Assembly: GCA_943736015.1 (NCBI GenBank)
Contig: OX031071.1
Span: 35,744,619-35,808,618, forward strand
Reading direction: 5' to 3'
DNA length: 64,000 nt
Source: Tridacna crocea
Lineage: Eukaryota; Mollusca; Bivalvia; Cardiida; Cardiidae
Below the pieces are notes generated by a model that did no database searches, was not told the DNA's origin, and saw nothing but the letters and a program-made list of their open reading frames with translations. Shown here in pieces: positions 9,863 through 19,849 of this stretch. Positions within the stretch are counted from its first letter, which is position 1. Each line of letters begins with the position of its first letter. The translations under genes were made by a program, and so were the position numbers.

Positions 9863-10552
9863 TTGACCCTTTACCAAACAAAGCCTGGTTTTTACAAGTC
9901 TGGAATACTAGCCATTTGAAAACATTGTTGGAAAAGGAGAAAATGCTGGTAACCAGCATTTTCTCCTTTTCCCACAATGTTTTTTACCCTATCAGTAACA
10001 GAAATCATCTTTTCAGCAAGAGTTGAATTGCCGTCTGCAAATGCTTTCAATTTGGTCTAGTCAAAAGGTTCACGGCGGGGAATCACGTGACACAACAACA
10101 ACAGAAATGACCCGACATTTGAAAAAATTCCCCAACTTGAGGTAAGAAAATCTTCAATCATTCCGTTAATACATGACCGATTGGAATATGGTTTGAAGCA
10201 GAGAAGGCGGAAGGACTCCAGGGATTTGCTTGATGTGTTAGATTTTTTAAACAACACCCGATAAAAAAGTTATTGATGAGCAAACAAATTTTTTACCCTG
10301 GATAATTTGTTTGCTCGTCAATAACTTTTTTATCAGGTGTTGTTTTTGAAAAATCTAACACATCAAGCAAATCCCTGGAGTCCTTCCGCCTTCTCTGCTT
10401 CAAACCAAATTCAAATCGGTCATGTATTAAAGGAATTATTGAAGATTTTCTTACCTAAAGTGGGGGAATTTCTTCAAATGTCGGGTCATTGTTTTTGTTG
10501 TTGTGTCACGTGATTCCCCGCCGTGAGGTTTGTCGTTTGGGAAAGGGTTTAA
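9863..10552 (-). mobile_element. MITE family A split by a foldback element
   Basis: TTGACCCTTTACCAAAC start, palindrome about CTGGTAACCAG, arm through GGTCTAGTCAAAAGG, then a 455-bp foldback insert. It resumes TTTGTCGTTTGGGAAAGGG with end TTAA at 10549-10552. The copy at 26143 shows the uninterrupted form. Confidence 0.9.
10071..10525. mobile_element. foldback element, 5-bp target duplication
   Basis: Two arms of about 220 bp in inverted order (CACGGCGGGGAATCACGTGA and complement) separated by a few bases near 10298. AGGTT flanks it at 10066-10070 and 10526-10530. Arms keep small mismatches, so the copy is not brand new. No transposase; a short open frame in the arm is unrecognised. Confidence 0.85.
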
Positions 10553-10890
10553 CCCCAATACAATCAACCAATCTAAAACAGGCCTGATTTCTCCTCATTT
10601 GTATTGATAATTAGCCATTTTCTCCATTGGTACTTTATATATAGCACATATTACTACAATCCCCCCAACTTAGGGGGGAGTGATTTGCCATAGCAGACAG
10701 GTTGAATCTTTGAAGAAAATGACATGCAGAGACAAAGAAGCAAATCCTGAATTCTTTTACAACCATCAAGGTTGCTTTAAACACATGTATCAGTTATAAA
10801 AGGTTAGAGTTTTATTAACTTTTAACTTTCAAAGTAAGATTTTGTATCGGAGCGATATCTCTTTTGGTCAGTCGTTATGACATTAGTCTT
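10553..10890. other. unassigned spacer
   Basis: A trace of AGGGGGGAGTGATTT occurs at 10671-10685 (perhaps family D terminus). Nothing else recognised. Confidence 0.35.
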
Positions 10891-11144
10891 TTAACCCATT
10901 ACCACACAATCCCTACTTTTGACATCCCTTAGAAAGAAGTCTTTAGAAAACATTGTGGGAAAAGGAGAAAATGCTTGAAAAGAAGCCTTTTGACAACATT
11001 TGTAACCAGCATTTTCTCCTTTTCCTACAATGTTTTCTACCCTTCACAAAACAAATTTCAAATTTTCAGTCACTTTTATTTTGTTGTCTGCAAATGCTTT
11101 CAATTTGGACCAGTCTAAAATATTGTCATTTGGTAATGGGTTAA
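10891..11144 (-). mobile_element. MITE family A with internal duplication
   Basis: TTAACCCATTACC start. The first hairpin half is followed by a repeated GAAGCCTTTTGACAACATT before CAGCATTTTCTCC. It ends GGTAATGGGTTAA. Confidence 0.8.
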
Positions 11145-11434
11145 TTCTCGAAATACATGTACTAGGATATTTGTCTCTTGAAGGGTTAGAATCTCGCCAG
11201 ATGCAGTTTTTATTTGAGCTATGCATTTATTTGTTTCTTTGTTGCGGACTAAATTGTTCGTAAGACCTATGCTCTTCAGAGTGTAAGGGGATCATCACCC
11301 ACTCTTTTCAAATTCAGGATCAGAAACTGTTGAAAGTGGTGTAATACACTGATCAAGACATCAGTTCCTTTGTGATTTTTTCACTTGGATATACATTATC
11401 GGCAAGAGCAGGAAATATCTGTTTCCTTGAGTCC

Positions 11435-11668
11435 TCAACCCTTTGCGGTATGATTTCGTATTTTAAGGATCACAAAGAAGAGATCTATTGAAAACATTAT
11501 GGGAAAGGAAGAAAATGCTGGGATACCAGCATTTTCTCCTTTTCCCACAATGTTTTCTACTCTGCTGGAAACAAATTGCAATTTTTACGTTACATTTATT
11601 TTGTGACAAGTCTGCAAGTGCTTTCAATTTGGACCAGTCTAAAATTTTGTTGTTAGGTAAATGGTTAA
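11435..11668 (-). mobile_element. MITE family A
   Basis: TCAACCCTTTGCGG start, palindrome with tip CTGGGATACCAG, arm GACCAGTCTAAAATTTTG, end GGTAAATGGTTAA. Confidence 0.8.
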
Positions 11669-11862
11669 TATTTTCATTTGTGAAATCAAGATTGTTCCCT
11701 CTATCTGGAGCTCTATATTATAAGTTAAACATTTTTTTTTTTCAGACTGACCGAAAGGATTTGCTTCAAAGTGTGATATAGAGTTTACTATTTTTATGTG
11801 ACACAAAAGCACCATGTTTGTTGCTAGACACTGTTGTAAGTATTTCTACTATTCAAGACAAA

Positions 11863-12160
11863 AGTCCCACAGCTCAGTCTGGACCATGTAGGACTTCAGA
11901 ACAGGAGGTTGCTGGTTCGATTCCAGGCTTGGCCAATTTCTTTCCGAGGATTGATCATAGTCGTTGTGACAGTTTTCGTTCCTCCCTCAATGCTGCAGGA
12001 CCAGTGCAGTGGCAATGGTTATGTCAGACAGCAGCCAATGGCTTGGAAAAAATATTGTGCAGAGTACTGGAGAGCATGGATAGTTGCACTGGCCAGTGTG
12101 ATATAACTGAAACAATTTTGAAAATAGCATTAAACACAATATGCAATCAATCAATCACTG
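11863..12160 (+). mobile_element. tRNA-derived SINE
   Basis: A-box-like CAGCTCAGTCTGG at 11869-11881, exact B-box GGTTCGATTCC at 11913-11923 and a 3' tail AATCAATCAATCA at 12144-12156. The open frame across it is incidental. Related to the fragment at 9111. Confidence 0.65.
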
Positions 12161-12221
12161 TCTGCCACTGTGTCACAGAACTTGTGGAAAACAACCTGGT
12201 AATGAAAATTGTTTTGATGCT

Positions 12222-12308
12222 TTTCCCGAGACAGGTTTTCATGAAAAAGCCTTCTTTCTCAAGGTCGTTAAAAGTCGGGCTTGTCGGGCTTGTGTAGTAA
12301 AGGGTTAA
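12222..12308 (+). mobile_element. MITE family A, right end
   Basis: AAAGCCTTCTTTCTCAAGGTC, GTTAAAAGTCGGGCTTG with a duplicated TCGGGCTTG, end AAAGGGTTAA. The left part is missing. Confidence 0.7.
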
Positions 12309-12358
12309 CTCTTTGGGTGCCAAATGTATAAACTTGATCTCTGAGGTGGTAAAGGGGT

Positions 12359-12588
12359 TAAATCTTTACCAAACGACAAAATTGTAGACTGGTCCAAATT
12401 GAAAGCATTTGCAGACGACAAAATAAAGGTGAATTCAAAAAACTGAAATTTAGTCTGGGAAGGGTAGAAAACATTTTTGGAAAAGGAGAAAATGCTGGTT
12501 ACCAGCATTTTCTCCTTTTCCCACAATGTTTTCAAAAGTCTTCTATTCCAGGGGTGTCAAAAGTAGGGATTGAGTGGTAATGGGTTAA
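12359..12588 (+). mobile_element. MITE family A, complete
   Basis: TTAAATCTTTACCAAACGAC start, palindrome about CTGGTTACCAG at 12468-12533, end GGTAATGGGTTAA. The right TTAA is shared with the next copy. Confidence 0.9.
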
Positions 12589-12780
12589 ATCTTTACTAAA
12601 CGACGAAATTGTAGACTGGTCCAAATTGATGCATTTGAAGTGGTTTGGGAAGGGTAGATATAAAAGATTGGAAAAAGGAGAAAATGCTGGTTACCAGCAT
12701 TTTCTCCTTTTCCTAAAATGTTTTCAGAAGGCTTCTTTCTCGGGGTCGTTATAGGTTGGGATTGTGTGGTAAGGAGTCAA
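12585..12780 (+). mobile_element. MITE family A, left arm shortened
   Basis: TTAAATCTTTACTAAACGAC start. The arm lacks the GACGACAAAATAAAGG part. Palindrome about CTGGTTACCAG, end GTGGTAAGGAGTCAA (TTAA mutated). Confidence 0.85.
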
Positions 12781-12823
12781 AGCACCAAATAAACAAAATG
12801 GAAAGCCCTCAAATAACTGCTGT

Positions 12824-13048
12824 TTAACCCATTACCACACAATACCGACTTCCTGGGGAGCAGGCATTTCGAAAACATAGAGGGAAAAGGAGAAAATGCT
12901 GGTAACCAGCATTTTCTCCTTTACCCAAATTGTTTTCTTCCCTTCCTAAAACAAGTTTTGATTCTTTAGTCACATTTATTTTATCGTCTGTCTGCAAATG
13001 CTTTGAATTTGGACCAGTCTAAAATTTTGTCGTTTTGTAAAGAGTTAA
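12824..13048 (-). mobile_element. MITE family A
   Basis: TTAACCCATTACCACAC start, palindrome about CTGGTAACCAG, arm with a duplicated GTCT, end TGTAAAGAGTTAA shared with a family C copy. Confidence 0.85.
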
Positions 13049-13272
13049 CCCTTTCCCAAACGACAAATTTTGGACTCTCCCAAACTGAAAGAGTTTGCAC
13101 ATAACAATTTTAGATTTTGAGAAAATGGCAGAAAGTTCTGAAAAAGGGTAGAAAACATTGTGGGAAACGGAGAAATTGCTCGTTACGAGCAATTTCTCCT
13201 TTTCCCACAGTGTTTCCAAAAGACTTTAACTGCAGACACGTAAAAACCAGGGCTTGTTTGGGAGAAGGTTAA
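13045..13272 (+). mobile_element. MITE family C, complete
   Basis: TTAACCCTTTCCCAAACGAC start, palindrome about CTCGTTACGAG at 13153-13215, end GGGAGAAGGTTAA. Its right TTAA also begins the next element. Confidence 0.9.
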
Positions 13273-13426
13273 GGCTGTTTATAGCAAGAGTTGCTCATCG
13301 TGGCAGAGAGTCAAGATCAAAGATCAGACTGCATGTTATCTGCAGCCTGATCTTGATCTTTTCTAACCGCAACAGCCACTAAAGTTGTGAAAGGAGCCTG
13401 AACCCTTTTCATGCTGAATAAGTTAA
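13269..13426. mobile_element. MITE family F relative
   Basis: TTAA at both ends and a central palindrome GATCAAAGATCAGACTGCA with complement. The arms differ from the family F copies at 915 and 36073. Confidence 0.6.
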
Positions 13427-14032
13427 TCCATTACCTCACAATCCTGACTTTTGACAACCCTAAGAAAGAAGCCTTGAGAAAACACTGTGGGAAAACGAGA
13501 AAATACTGGTAACCAGCATTTTCTCCTTTTCCTACAATGTTTTCTACCCTGTACTAAACAAATTTCAAATGCCTACTTTTGACGACCCTGAGAAAGAAGC
13601 CTTTAGAAAACATTGTGGAAAAAGGAGAAAATGCTGCTTACCAGCATTTTCTCCTTTTCCTACAATGTTTTCTACCCTGTACAAAACAAATTTCAAATGC
13701 CTACTTTTGACGACCCTGAGAAAGAAGCCTTTAGAAAACATTGTGGAAAAAGGAGAAAATGCTGCTTACCAGCATTTTCTCCTTTTCCTACAATGTTTTC
13801 TACCCTGTACAAAACAAATTTCAAATGCCTACTTTTGACGACCCTGAGAAAGAAGCCTTTAGAAAACATTGTGGAAAAAGGAGAAAATGCTGCTTACCAG
13901 CATTTTCTCCTTTTCGCACAATGTTCTCTACCCTTCACAAAACGAATTTCAAATTTTCAATCACTTTTATTTTGTCTTCTTAGGCAAAATGCTTTCGATT
14001 TGGAGAAAATTTTTTTCATTTAGTACCTTTAA
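13423..14032 (-). mobile_element. MITE family A with tandemly amplified core
   Basis: TTAATCCATTACCTCAC start and one right arm, but the centre is repeated. Units of exactly 128 bp begin ATGCCTACTTTTGACG at 13569, 13697 and 13825, each holding a full hairpin. The right end decays into TAGTACCTTTAA. Confidence 0.9.
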
Positions 14033-14178
14033 GTGGATAGTAAAAACCCAAAGTTAGCAATTTCAAAATCATTGGTTGGGGAAAGAATATCTCCCTAATA
14101 GACAGTGTAGATCAAAGATCAGACAGCACAATCTGTGCCGTCTGATTTTCATCTACAATGTGATTATATATCTGTTAA
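14029..14178 (+). mobile_element. MITE family F, short form
   Basis: TTAAGTGGATAGTAAAAACCC start, palindrome GACAGTGTAGATCAAAGATC at 14102-14121 with complement, TTAA at 14175-14178. Confidence 0.7.
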
Positions 14179-14400
14179 CCCTTTACCCCATAAGGCATTT
14201 CTGTATGTCTGATTGACCCTTAATAACAGCAAGGATGAAACTGTTTCTTATGTGAATATGACACCTTTTGATAGCATAGAAAACATTGTGACAAAAGGTG
14301 AAAGTGCTTGTCACGAGCAATTTCACCTTTTGCCTCAATGTTTTCCAAAGGGTCCTGCATGCAATGGGTAGAAATGAGCATCTATGGAGTAAAGGGTTAA
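14175..14400 (+). mobile_element. MITE family B
   Basis: TTAACCCTTTACCCCATAAGG start, palindrome about CTTGTCACGAG with a few mismatches, end GGAGTAAAGGGTTAA. Confidence 0.9.
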
Positions 14401-14800
14401 AGTGCATACATGTACGGCTTTTGCTTAGAAAGTAAAAAAATTGTCGTAGATTAACAACATACAATCCTTCAGGTGCGTACGTTGTTAGAGGCCACAGTGT
14501 TTCAGCTAATTGTTTCAGCTAAGCAGACAGCATAGCATGTTTTGTGTATCTAATCATGACCTTTGTTGCTAGCAAAAGCAAATGAAAAAGAATGGTAAAG
14601 TGTTTGATTGATGCAAACCATCTTTTTTCTTTCTTTTTTTCAGATTTTTTCAAGACCTACTTTTTGATATTATGGTGTATTTATGACCCTCAAGGTAGGA
14701 TACTTAAGGCTTGGTCACGCTGAGCTAACGGATGAGTTTGGATATAAAATGATTTCTTTTTTGTTTGTTTCCTTTTCTAACTACATGTATTTTATGCCAG
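14401..14800. other. unassigned sequence upstream of a possible exon
   Basis: No element ends seen. A splice-bounded 51-nt open stretch at 14644-14694 (CAG before, GTAGGA after) has the wrong phase for the next candidate exon and is not called. Confidence 0.4.
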
Positions 14801-14974
14801 TTTGTTAACTGGTGAATCTGCTACTTGTCCTGTGATTTCTGGTGATGACCATTCCATCTTGTGGGAAGTTTTGAGCATGTTCAAAATGTCCGGCGAACAA
14901 AGCGGACAGATATGTGCAAATGACAGACTTTCAAAGCAATTGACTATTTACACCCTCAGCATGTCACTTGACAG
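14801..14974 (+). CDS. possible cadherin-repeat exon (first half)
   Basis: A single open frame fills the interval between a good acceptor (branch-like CTAAC, then TATGCCAG) and a strong donor (GACAG|GTATGT). The frame contains GQICANDRLSKQLTIYTLSM, which resembles the cadherin 'TGxIxTxxxLDxExxxxYxLxV' strand region. It starts and ends in phase 2. That matches the exon at 23284 (starts phase 2) but not the one at 18488 (starts phase 1). It may be an alternative exon, part of an upstream cadherin repeat whose partner exon I cannot find, or a decayed duplicate. The frame has no methionine and is internal if real. Confidence 0.45.
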
Positions 14975-15283
14975 GTATGTTCCTCATACATTAGTGTTTG
15001 TTACATATCTGTTCATGGTACATTAGAAGGAAGAACGTTTTTTCTGGTTCTCATGCTTTGCACTTCTGTCTCTCGTACAGTGATATCCATTAATAGACCG
15101 TTTATTATCTGGTACATATCCAGTAAATGTGCATTTTCGTTACATATGTGGTACTTATGCAGTCATTGTGTGGCTTCTTTTCGCCGCACAGCGATCACGT
15201 AAGCCTCAAGTGGCAGAGGACATGAATTTTGTAACCGGAAAATTAAATTCTGCATGTTTTGGTCCATTTTCCCTATGTTACAC

Positions 15284-16375
15284 AGAGCTCTAGATAAGGA
15301 GGAGTGATAGGATTCTAAATTCATTATGCCCCCCTTTGAAGAAGCGGGGGTATATTGCTTTGCACATTTCAGTCGATCCGTCGGTCCGTCCGTAGACTAC
15401 ATTTTGTTCGGAGCATAACTCAAAAAAGTATTTCAGGTATCATCTTGAAACTACATAGGTGGATAGATCTCATTAAGAAGAAGTGCAGTGCACAAGAATC
15501 ATAACTCTGCCCATCATATTTACGGAGTTATTGCCCTTTGTTGATTTTCATACTTAATTTTTGTCCGGAACATAACTCTAAAAGTATTTCAGGTATCATC
15601 TTGAAACCTCATAGGTGGATAGATCTCATTAAGAAGTGCAGTGCATAAGTACCATAACTCTTCCCATCATATTCTTGGGAGTCATTGCCCTTTGTTGATT
15701 TTCATACTTAATTTTTGTCCGGAGCATAACTCAAAAAGTATTTCAAGTATCACCTTGAAACCTCATAGGTGGATTAATCTTATTAAGGAGAAGTGCATTG
15801 CACAAGAACCATAACTGTGCCCATCATATTTTTGGAGTTATTGCCGTTTGTTGATTTTCATACTTAATTTTTGTCCGGAGCATAACTCGAAAGGTTTTTC
15901 AGGTATCATCTTGAAACTTCATATGTGGATAGATTTTATTCGGGAGAAGTTCATTGCACAAGAACCATAACTCTGCCCATTATTTTTTTGCAGTTATTGC
16001 CCTTTATTGATTTTCGTACTTTATTTTTTTGCGGGGCATAACTCAGAAAGTATGTGAGGTAAAATCATGAAACTTTAAAAGTTGATAGTTCACATAAATG
16101 GGAAGTGCAGTGTCCAAGAATTGCTAATTTATCACCAATAATTTTTTAGTAATTACCCTTTGTTTGTTTTTACACTTTGAACTTAACAGTTTATAATCAC
16201 ATGTTATATTTAGAATTGGATGCCATTAGGGGGGGCATACATGTTTTACAAACATCTCTTGTTTATCTTTTAAAACGAGACGATTCTAATGAGTACCCAT
16301 AACATAGGGTTTTGTGCAGAATAGTTCATATTTTTCATTTTAAAATCCAAATCACTCCCTCTATCTGGAGTTCTG
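15284..16375. mobile_element. MITE family D split by a pearl-like element
   Basis: Left terminus CAGAGCTCTAGATAAGG at 15284; right half (GACGATTCTAATGAGTACCC onward) at 16279, ending CACTCCCTCTATCTGGAG. The middle is the element at 15324-16265. Part of the D left arm is lost. Confidence 0.75.
15324..16265 (+). mobile_element. pearl/Helentron-like element, ATGCCCCCC type
   Basis: 5' TTATGCCCCCC with GTCGATCCGTCGGTCCGTCC, about four tandem units of roughly 150 bp (GTCCGGAGCATAACTC, CATCTTGAAAC). 3' subterminal GGGGGGGCAT answers the 5' CCCCCC, then small hairpin ATGTTTTACAAACAT and CTCTTGTTT. No protein-coding capacity. Confidence 0.75.
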
Positions 16376-16990
16376 GTTACATATCCGTTAGGCAGTCTGA
16401 CCAAGCCTTTACAGTTTTAAGAAAGGTTGATTCAGTGGTTGTTTATTTTACATTGATTTAGGAATAAATTTGAATAACATAAGCCAATTCCCCTTGATTC
16501 TGTTTCCTGAGAACTTCACCAGTACTTGCCTTGGATATGTGGGCCAATCAACAATCCTGAAGTTAACACATACTCCTGGGCATAGAAAATGGGAATTTCT
16601 GGTAATGAGACCACTGCTCTACCTCATAACAGATGCCAGGCAAACTTTAAGTGTCATGTTTTGTCGTCGCTTAGTGATTTTCTTGCAGCATTATCTTGGC
16701 CATTCTTGTAATGCAAAATTAATTTATCATTTATTGATAATGTTGCTTAATATGATCGGATTCGGTTCTGAAAGATTAGAAAGCATCGAGGGACAGTATT
16801 GTATAGTCAGGTGGCAGGGGACTTGGAAACTTGTTGATGGCTGTGGTGAATCATGTTGCACATAGCCAAAGGCTAGGTGGCCATATGATTTGACACAGCC
16901 ATGAAGAAGTTTCCAAGTCCCACTACACCTGACTGTACAACAAATTTATTATACTGCAAAGTTTTACCCTTTCTAAGCATGTTAAGGGAA
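16376..16990. other. spacer with an open frame ending in palindrome H
   Basis: A 131-codon frame (16470-16865) runs into the hairpin at 16799 and has no recognisable domain, so I do not call a gene. It could be part of the larger repeat that carries palindrome H. Confidence 0.4.
16799..16941 (-). repeat. palindromic repeat H
   Basis: Inverted repeat GTCAGGTGGCAGGGGACTTG with a diverged complement ending CACCTGACTGTACAAC. The following 16942-16980 is the reverse complement of 59411-59446, so this copy is the opposite orientation of the one at 59447. Confidence 0.75.
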
Positions 16991-17930
16991 ATTTTCCTAT
17001 TTTATGCCTAGGTCACAAATAAAAGGGGCGTCGGACGATTTCTTCCAACTACACCGATTAAAAATTTTGAGACATCATCCGGGCCCCGTATGGCTTTACG
17101 ACATTTTGCTCAAGCAGTCACAAATCAAAAGGGCATCTGACGGCAGTTTCTTTGGAAATGCCTTTGTGCCTTTTTCAGTTCAGAAAGGCACTGGGTGGCA
17201 ACCGAATGGTCATCAGGCACTTACTGGATGGCGACTGGACGGACATGTTTCGGAATTTGCCGCCGTCAAGCTAGCTACAGAGGCGTGTCATACTGTCCAA
17301 GATGACATGCTTCTGTAGCCACTTTTTGGACAACACAGTTCTCACCCTACAACCTTTCAGCACACTGCTGATCGTAAAACAGCAGCAGCTGCTTTTGCAT
17401 TACTGTGCCTTCGGCTAGCAGCTTGCAATCTCTATTGATGAAGGAAAAGATTCAACAGATTTTATGGCGGTATAAATGTCATTTTCACTTCAGAACTGAT
17501 AAATGATAATGAGGTGAGACATCAATATACACTTTTATAATATACAAGAGTTGTCTCAAATTCCGTGACAGTTTCAATAGCAAAGGAAAATGAAACAATA
17601 CAAATTTTATTTTGCAATATGTTATTTTCGTACTGATCATGTCGCCAAAGTGTATGTTTGCCGTCTGGTCGCTGTACAGAAAGAATTAACAAAATCAATG
17701 CCGCACAGCAATCTGACTGTCACTGGACGGTGCGTGGACGAATATTTATAATCAGGTGGTGCCTGTCCAGGCTCTGTCTGGCGCCTGGACGGAGGCACTC
17801 TGGTCACCGGCCGGATGCAGTGCGGTCGCCGGATGAGTTGGAGTTAAATGTTTTCATAAAAATCTGCCGGATGCTGTCCGATGTCTGAAGGTATCGTTTG
17901 AGTAATACATTAGCCTAAATGAAGGTAGAG
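16991..17930. other. unidentified, less AT-rich region
   Basis: Two stretches (17004-17318 and 17640-17890) are rich in CGG, GGACGG and CCGG words and carry open frames of 104 and 76 codons. I recognise no domain. The repeated GGATG/GGACGG vocabulary suggests a decayed repeat rather than a gene. Confidence 0.35.
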
Positions 17931-17956
17931 TGATACAGGGCCATTTTTGCCCTCTT
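17925..17956 (+). repeat. pearl-like 3' tail remnant
   Basis: GAGTGATACAGGGCCATTTTTGCCC in two parts: subterminal GAGTGATACA, then hairpin GGGCCATTTTTGCCC and TCTTC. The same tail closes larger elements elsewhere. Confidence 0.5.
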
Positions 17957-18014
17957 CTTCTTGCACTATTAAGAGTTTTAAAGCTTCAGGTGTCTTTCAA
18001 ACCTATGGTTACCT

Positions 18015-18085
18015 TAGCTAGATCAAAATCAGACTGCACAAAATATTCAGTGTGATCTCTGATCTACACTGTCAGCTTTGCTTAA
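18015..18085. repeat. MITE family F fragment
   Basis: GATCAAAATCAGACTGCAC and its complement TGATCTCTGATCTACACTGTC, ending at the TTAA that starts the next MITE. Confidence 0.55.
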
Positions 18086-18310
18086 CCTTTTACCACACAG
18101 TGACGACTTTTAATGACCCTGAGGAAGAGACCTCTTGAAAATTTTGTGGGAAAAGGAGAAAATGCTGGTAACCAGCATTTTCTACTTTTCCCGCAAAGTT
18201 TTCTACACTATCAAGGAAAAATTGCAGCATTTGAGCCACTATGAAATTATTGTCTACAAATGCTTTCGAGCAGGATAGGTCTAAAATTCTGCTGTGTGGT
18301 TAAGAGTTAA
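18082..18310 (-). mobile_element. MITE family A
   Basis: TTAACCTTTTACCACAC start, palindrome about CTGGTAACCAG, arm TGTCTACAAATGC, end GTGGTTAAGAGTTAA. Confidence 0.85.
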
Positions 18311-18321
18311 CACACACACAG

Positions 18322-18380
<59 letters not shown>

Positions 18381-18386
18381 AAAATC
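18311..18386. repeat. compound microsatellite (CA)(TA)(GA)
   Basis: About five CA, ten TA and seventeen GA units in a row, ending in an A-run. It lies about 100 bp before the exon at 18488. Confidence 0.95.
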
Positions 18387-18487
18387 AGCCATGAAACTGC
18401 AATTATCTGGGCTATATATTTGACTGAAAATGTCTTTTAGGTTTAATCTGCACTTCAAGCATTACTTATTGTTTGTACAAATTTCAG

Positions 18488-18740
18488 TGGAGGCAGTAGC
18501 ACCAACCTTTCTTGTACCCATTGCTTCAACAACAGCCAGAGATGTAGATGAAAACTCCCCAAAAGACCTCTCTATACTCACAGTTGAAGGACAAGACGGA
18601 GATGGTGATACGCTGACATTTTCTATTTTTAGTCAGAATCCTATGTCCCCTCCATTTGAATTGGAGAGTAACACAGGACTTTTTAAGACACCAAATGGGC
18701 TGGATGCAGAAACAGCCCAGAGTTTTACCTTTGTATTTAG
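18488..18740 (+). CDS. cadherin-EGF gene, exon: cadherin repeat 1
   Basis: Acceptor TACAAATTTCAG and donor TTTAG|GTAAGT bound an open frame of 84 codons. It begins in phase 1 (residues EAVAPTFLVP) and ends in phase 2. Cadherin marks in order: APTF start, DVDENSP with the Glu of the calcium site, QDGDGDTLTFSI (DxD-type acidic cluster), then ESNTGLFKT and LDAETAQSFTFVF, the usual 'TGxIxT...LDxE...YxLxV' region. It supplies most of one extracellular cadherin repeat; the closing strand is on the next exon. The protein is expected to be secreted or a single-pass membrane protein, but neither signal peptide nor membrane segment is in the window. Confidence 0.85.
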
Positions 18741-18751
18741 GTAAGTTAAGT

Positions 18752-18964
18752 TGTAACCCATTACCGCACAACCCCGACTTTTGAAGACCCTGAGAAAGAA
18801 GCCTTTAGAAAACATTGTAGGTAACCAGCATTTTTCTCCTTTTCCTGTAATGTTTCCTACCCTTCACAAAATAAATTCCAAATTTTCAGTCACTTTTATT
18901 GTGTCGTCTGCAAATGCTTTTGATTTGGACAAGCCTAAAATTTTGTTGTTTGGTAATCAGTTAA
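18752..18964 (-). mobile_element. MITE family A just after a splice donor
   Basis: GTAACCCATTACCGCAC start only 12 bp past the donor of the preceding exon. Hairpin first half reduced (TGTAGGTAACCAGC), arm and TTAA end at 18961-18964 intact. Confidence 0.8.
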
Positions 18965-19009
18965 TGTTGTATGCTCTTTACTACATTGCAGCCAGCTATT
19001 AACAGATTT

Positions 19010-19620
19010 TTTATGCTCCCCGAAACATTTCGGGGAAGCATATCGTCGCCATGCTGTGTGTACGTCCGTGTGTCCATTTGTTCGTTCGTTCGTCGGTCTG
19101 TCCAAAGCCATTTCTCCACAACCCCTGGACCAAATTTTATGAAACTTCATATCTGAACTCTTTGGAACAATGCACAACTACCTCTTTCCTAGTTTCTCAG
19201 TTTTTCACTAATATCTCGTACATTAGTGCTCAAAACTTTGTGAAATTTCAAATCTGAACTTGTTTGAACATTGTCCAGATACCTCTTTCCGAGTTTCTTA
19301 ATTACAGGCTGCATCGCAGAAAAAGAAGGCTTCATGTAAAAAATTGTTTTTCTCTAATATATCTCCTACATTAGTGCTCAAGAGTTCATGGAATTTCACA
19401 TCTGAACTCATTGGAATATTGCCCAGATACCTCTTCCACGGTTTCTCAGTTTCAGGCTGCATCACGGAAAAAGGGCACTTCATTATCATGTAAAAAGTTG
19501 TTTTATGTAATATGTCTACATTACTGCTCAAAATTTCATAAAATTCAAATTTGAAATTATTATTCAAAAATGCAACAAACCACGCACCATTTTTATTTAT
19601 TCCAATTATGCAATATTGCC
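19010..19620 (+). mobile_element. pearl-like element, ATGCTCCCC type, truncated
   Basis: 5' hairpin ATGCTCCCCGAAACATTTCG, GTCCGTGTGTCC stretch, then tandem text (CTCCTACATTAGTGCTCAA, GGCTGCATCACGG) in units of about 165 bp. The same body occurs at 31577-32410. The right end meets a MITE A; no 3' tail seen. Confidence 0.65.
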
Positions 19621-19842
19621 TTAACCCTTTACCAAACATATTTTAGACTGGTCCAAATTGAAAGCACCTGCAGACAACAAAATAAGCCTAACTCAAAAAT
19701 TGAAGTTTGTTTCCAACAGGGTAGAAAACATTGTGGGAAAAGGAGAAAATGCTGGTTACCAGCATTTTCTCTTTTTCCTACAATGTTTACAAAAGGCTTT
19801 CATCTCGGGCTCGTAAAAACAAGGGATTGTATGGGAAAGGGG
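19621..19842 (+). mobile_element. MITE family A
   Basis: TTAACCCTTTACCAAAC start, palindrome about CTGGTTACCAG, right arm CGTAAAAACAAGGGATTG, end GGGAAAGGG without TTAA. Confidence 0.85.
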
Positions 19843-19849
19843 GCTCAAA

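Noticed and set aside
11818-12297. Open frame of 159 codons
   Set aside because: It lies across a tRNA-derived SINE and a MITE A end; no domain, no splice support.
13569-14023. Overlapping open frames of 60-136 codons across MITE cores
   Set aside because: They follow the repeated palindromes (K-G-E-N-A and F-S-P-F type residues come from the hairpin) and recur in both strands wherever family A occurs; not genes.
14644-14694. 51-nt exon candidate
   Set aside because: Open only in a phase that does not fit the next candidate exon; no protein signature.
16470-16865. Open frame of 131 codons
   Set aside because: It ends inside palindrome H and has no recognisable domain.
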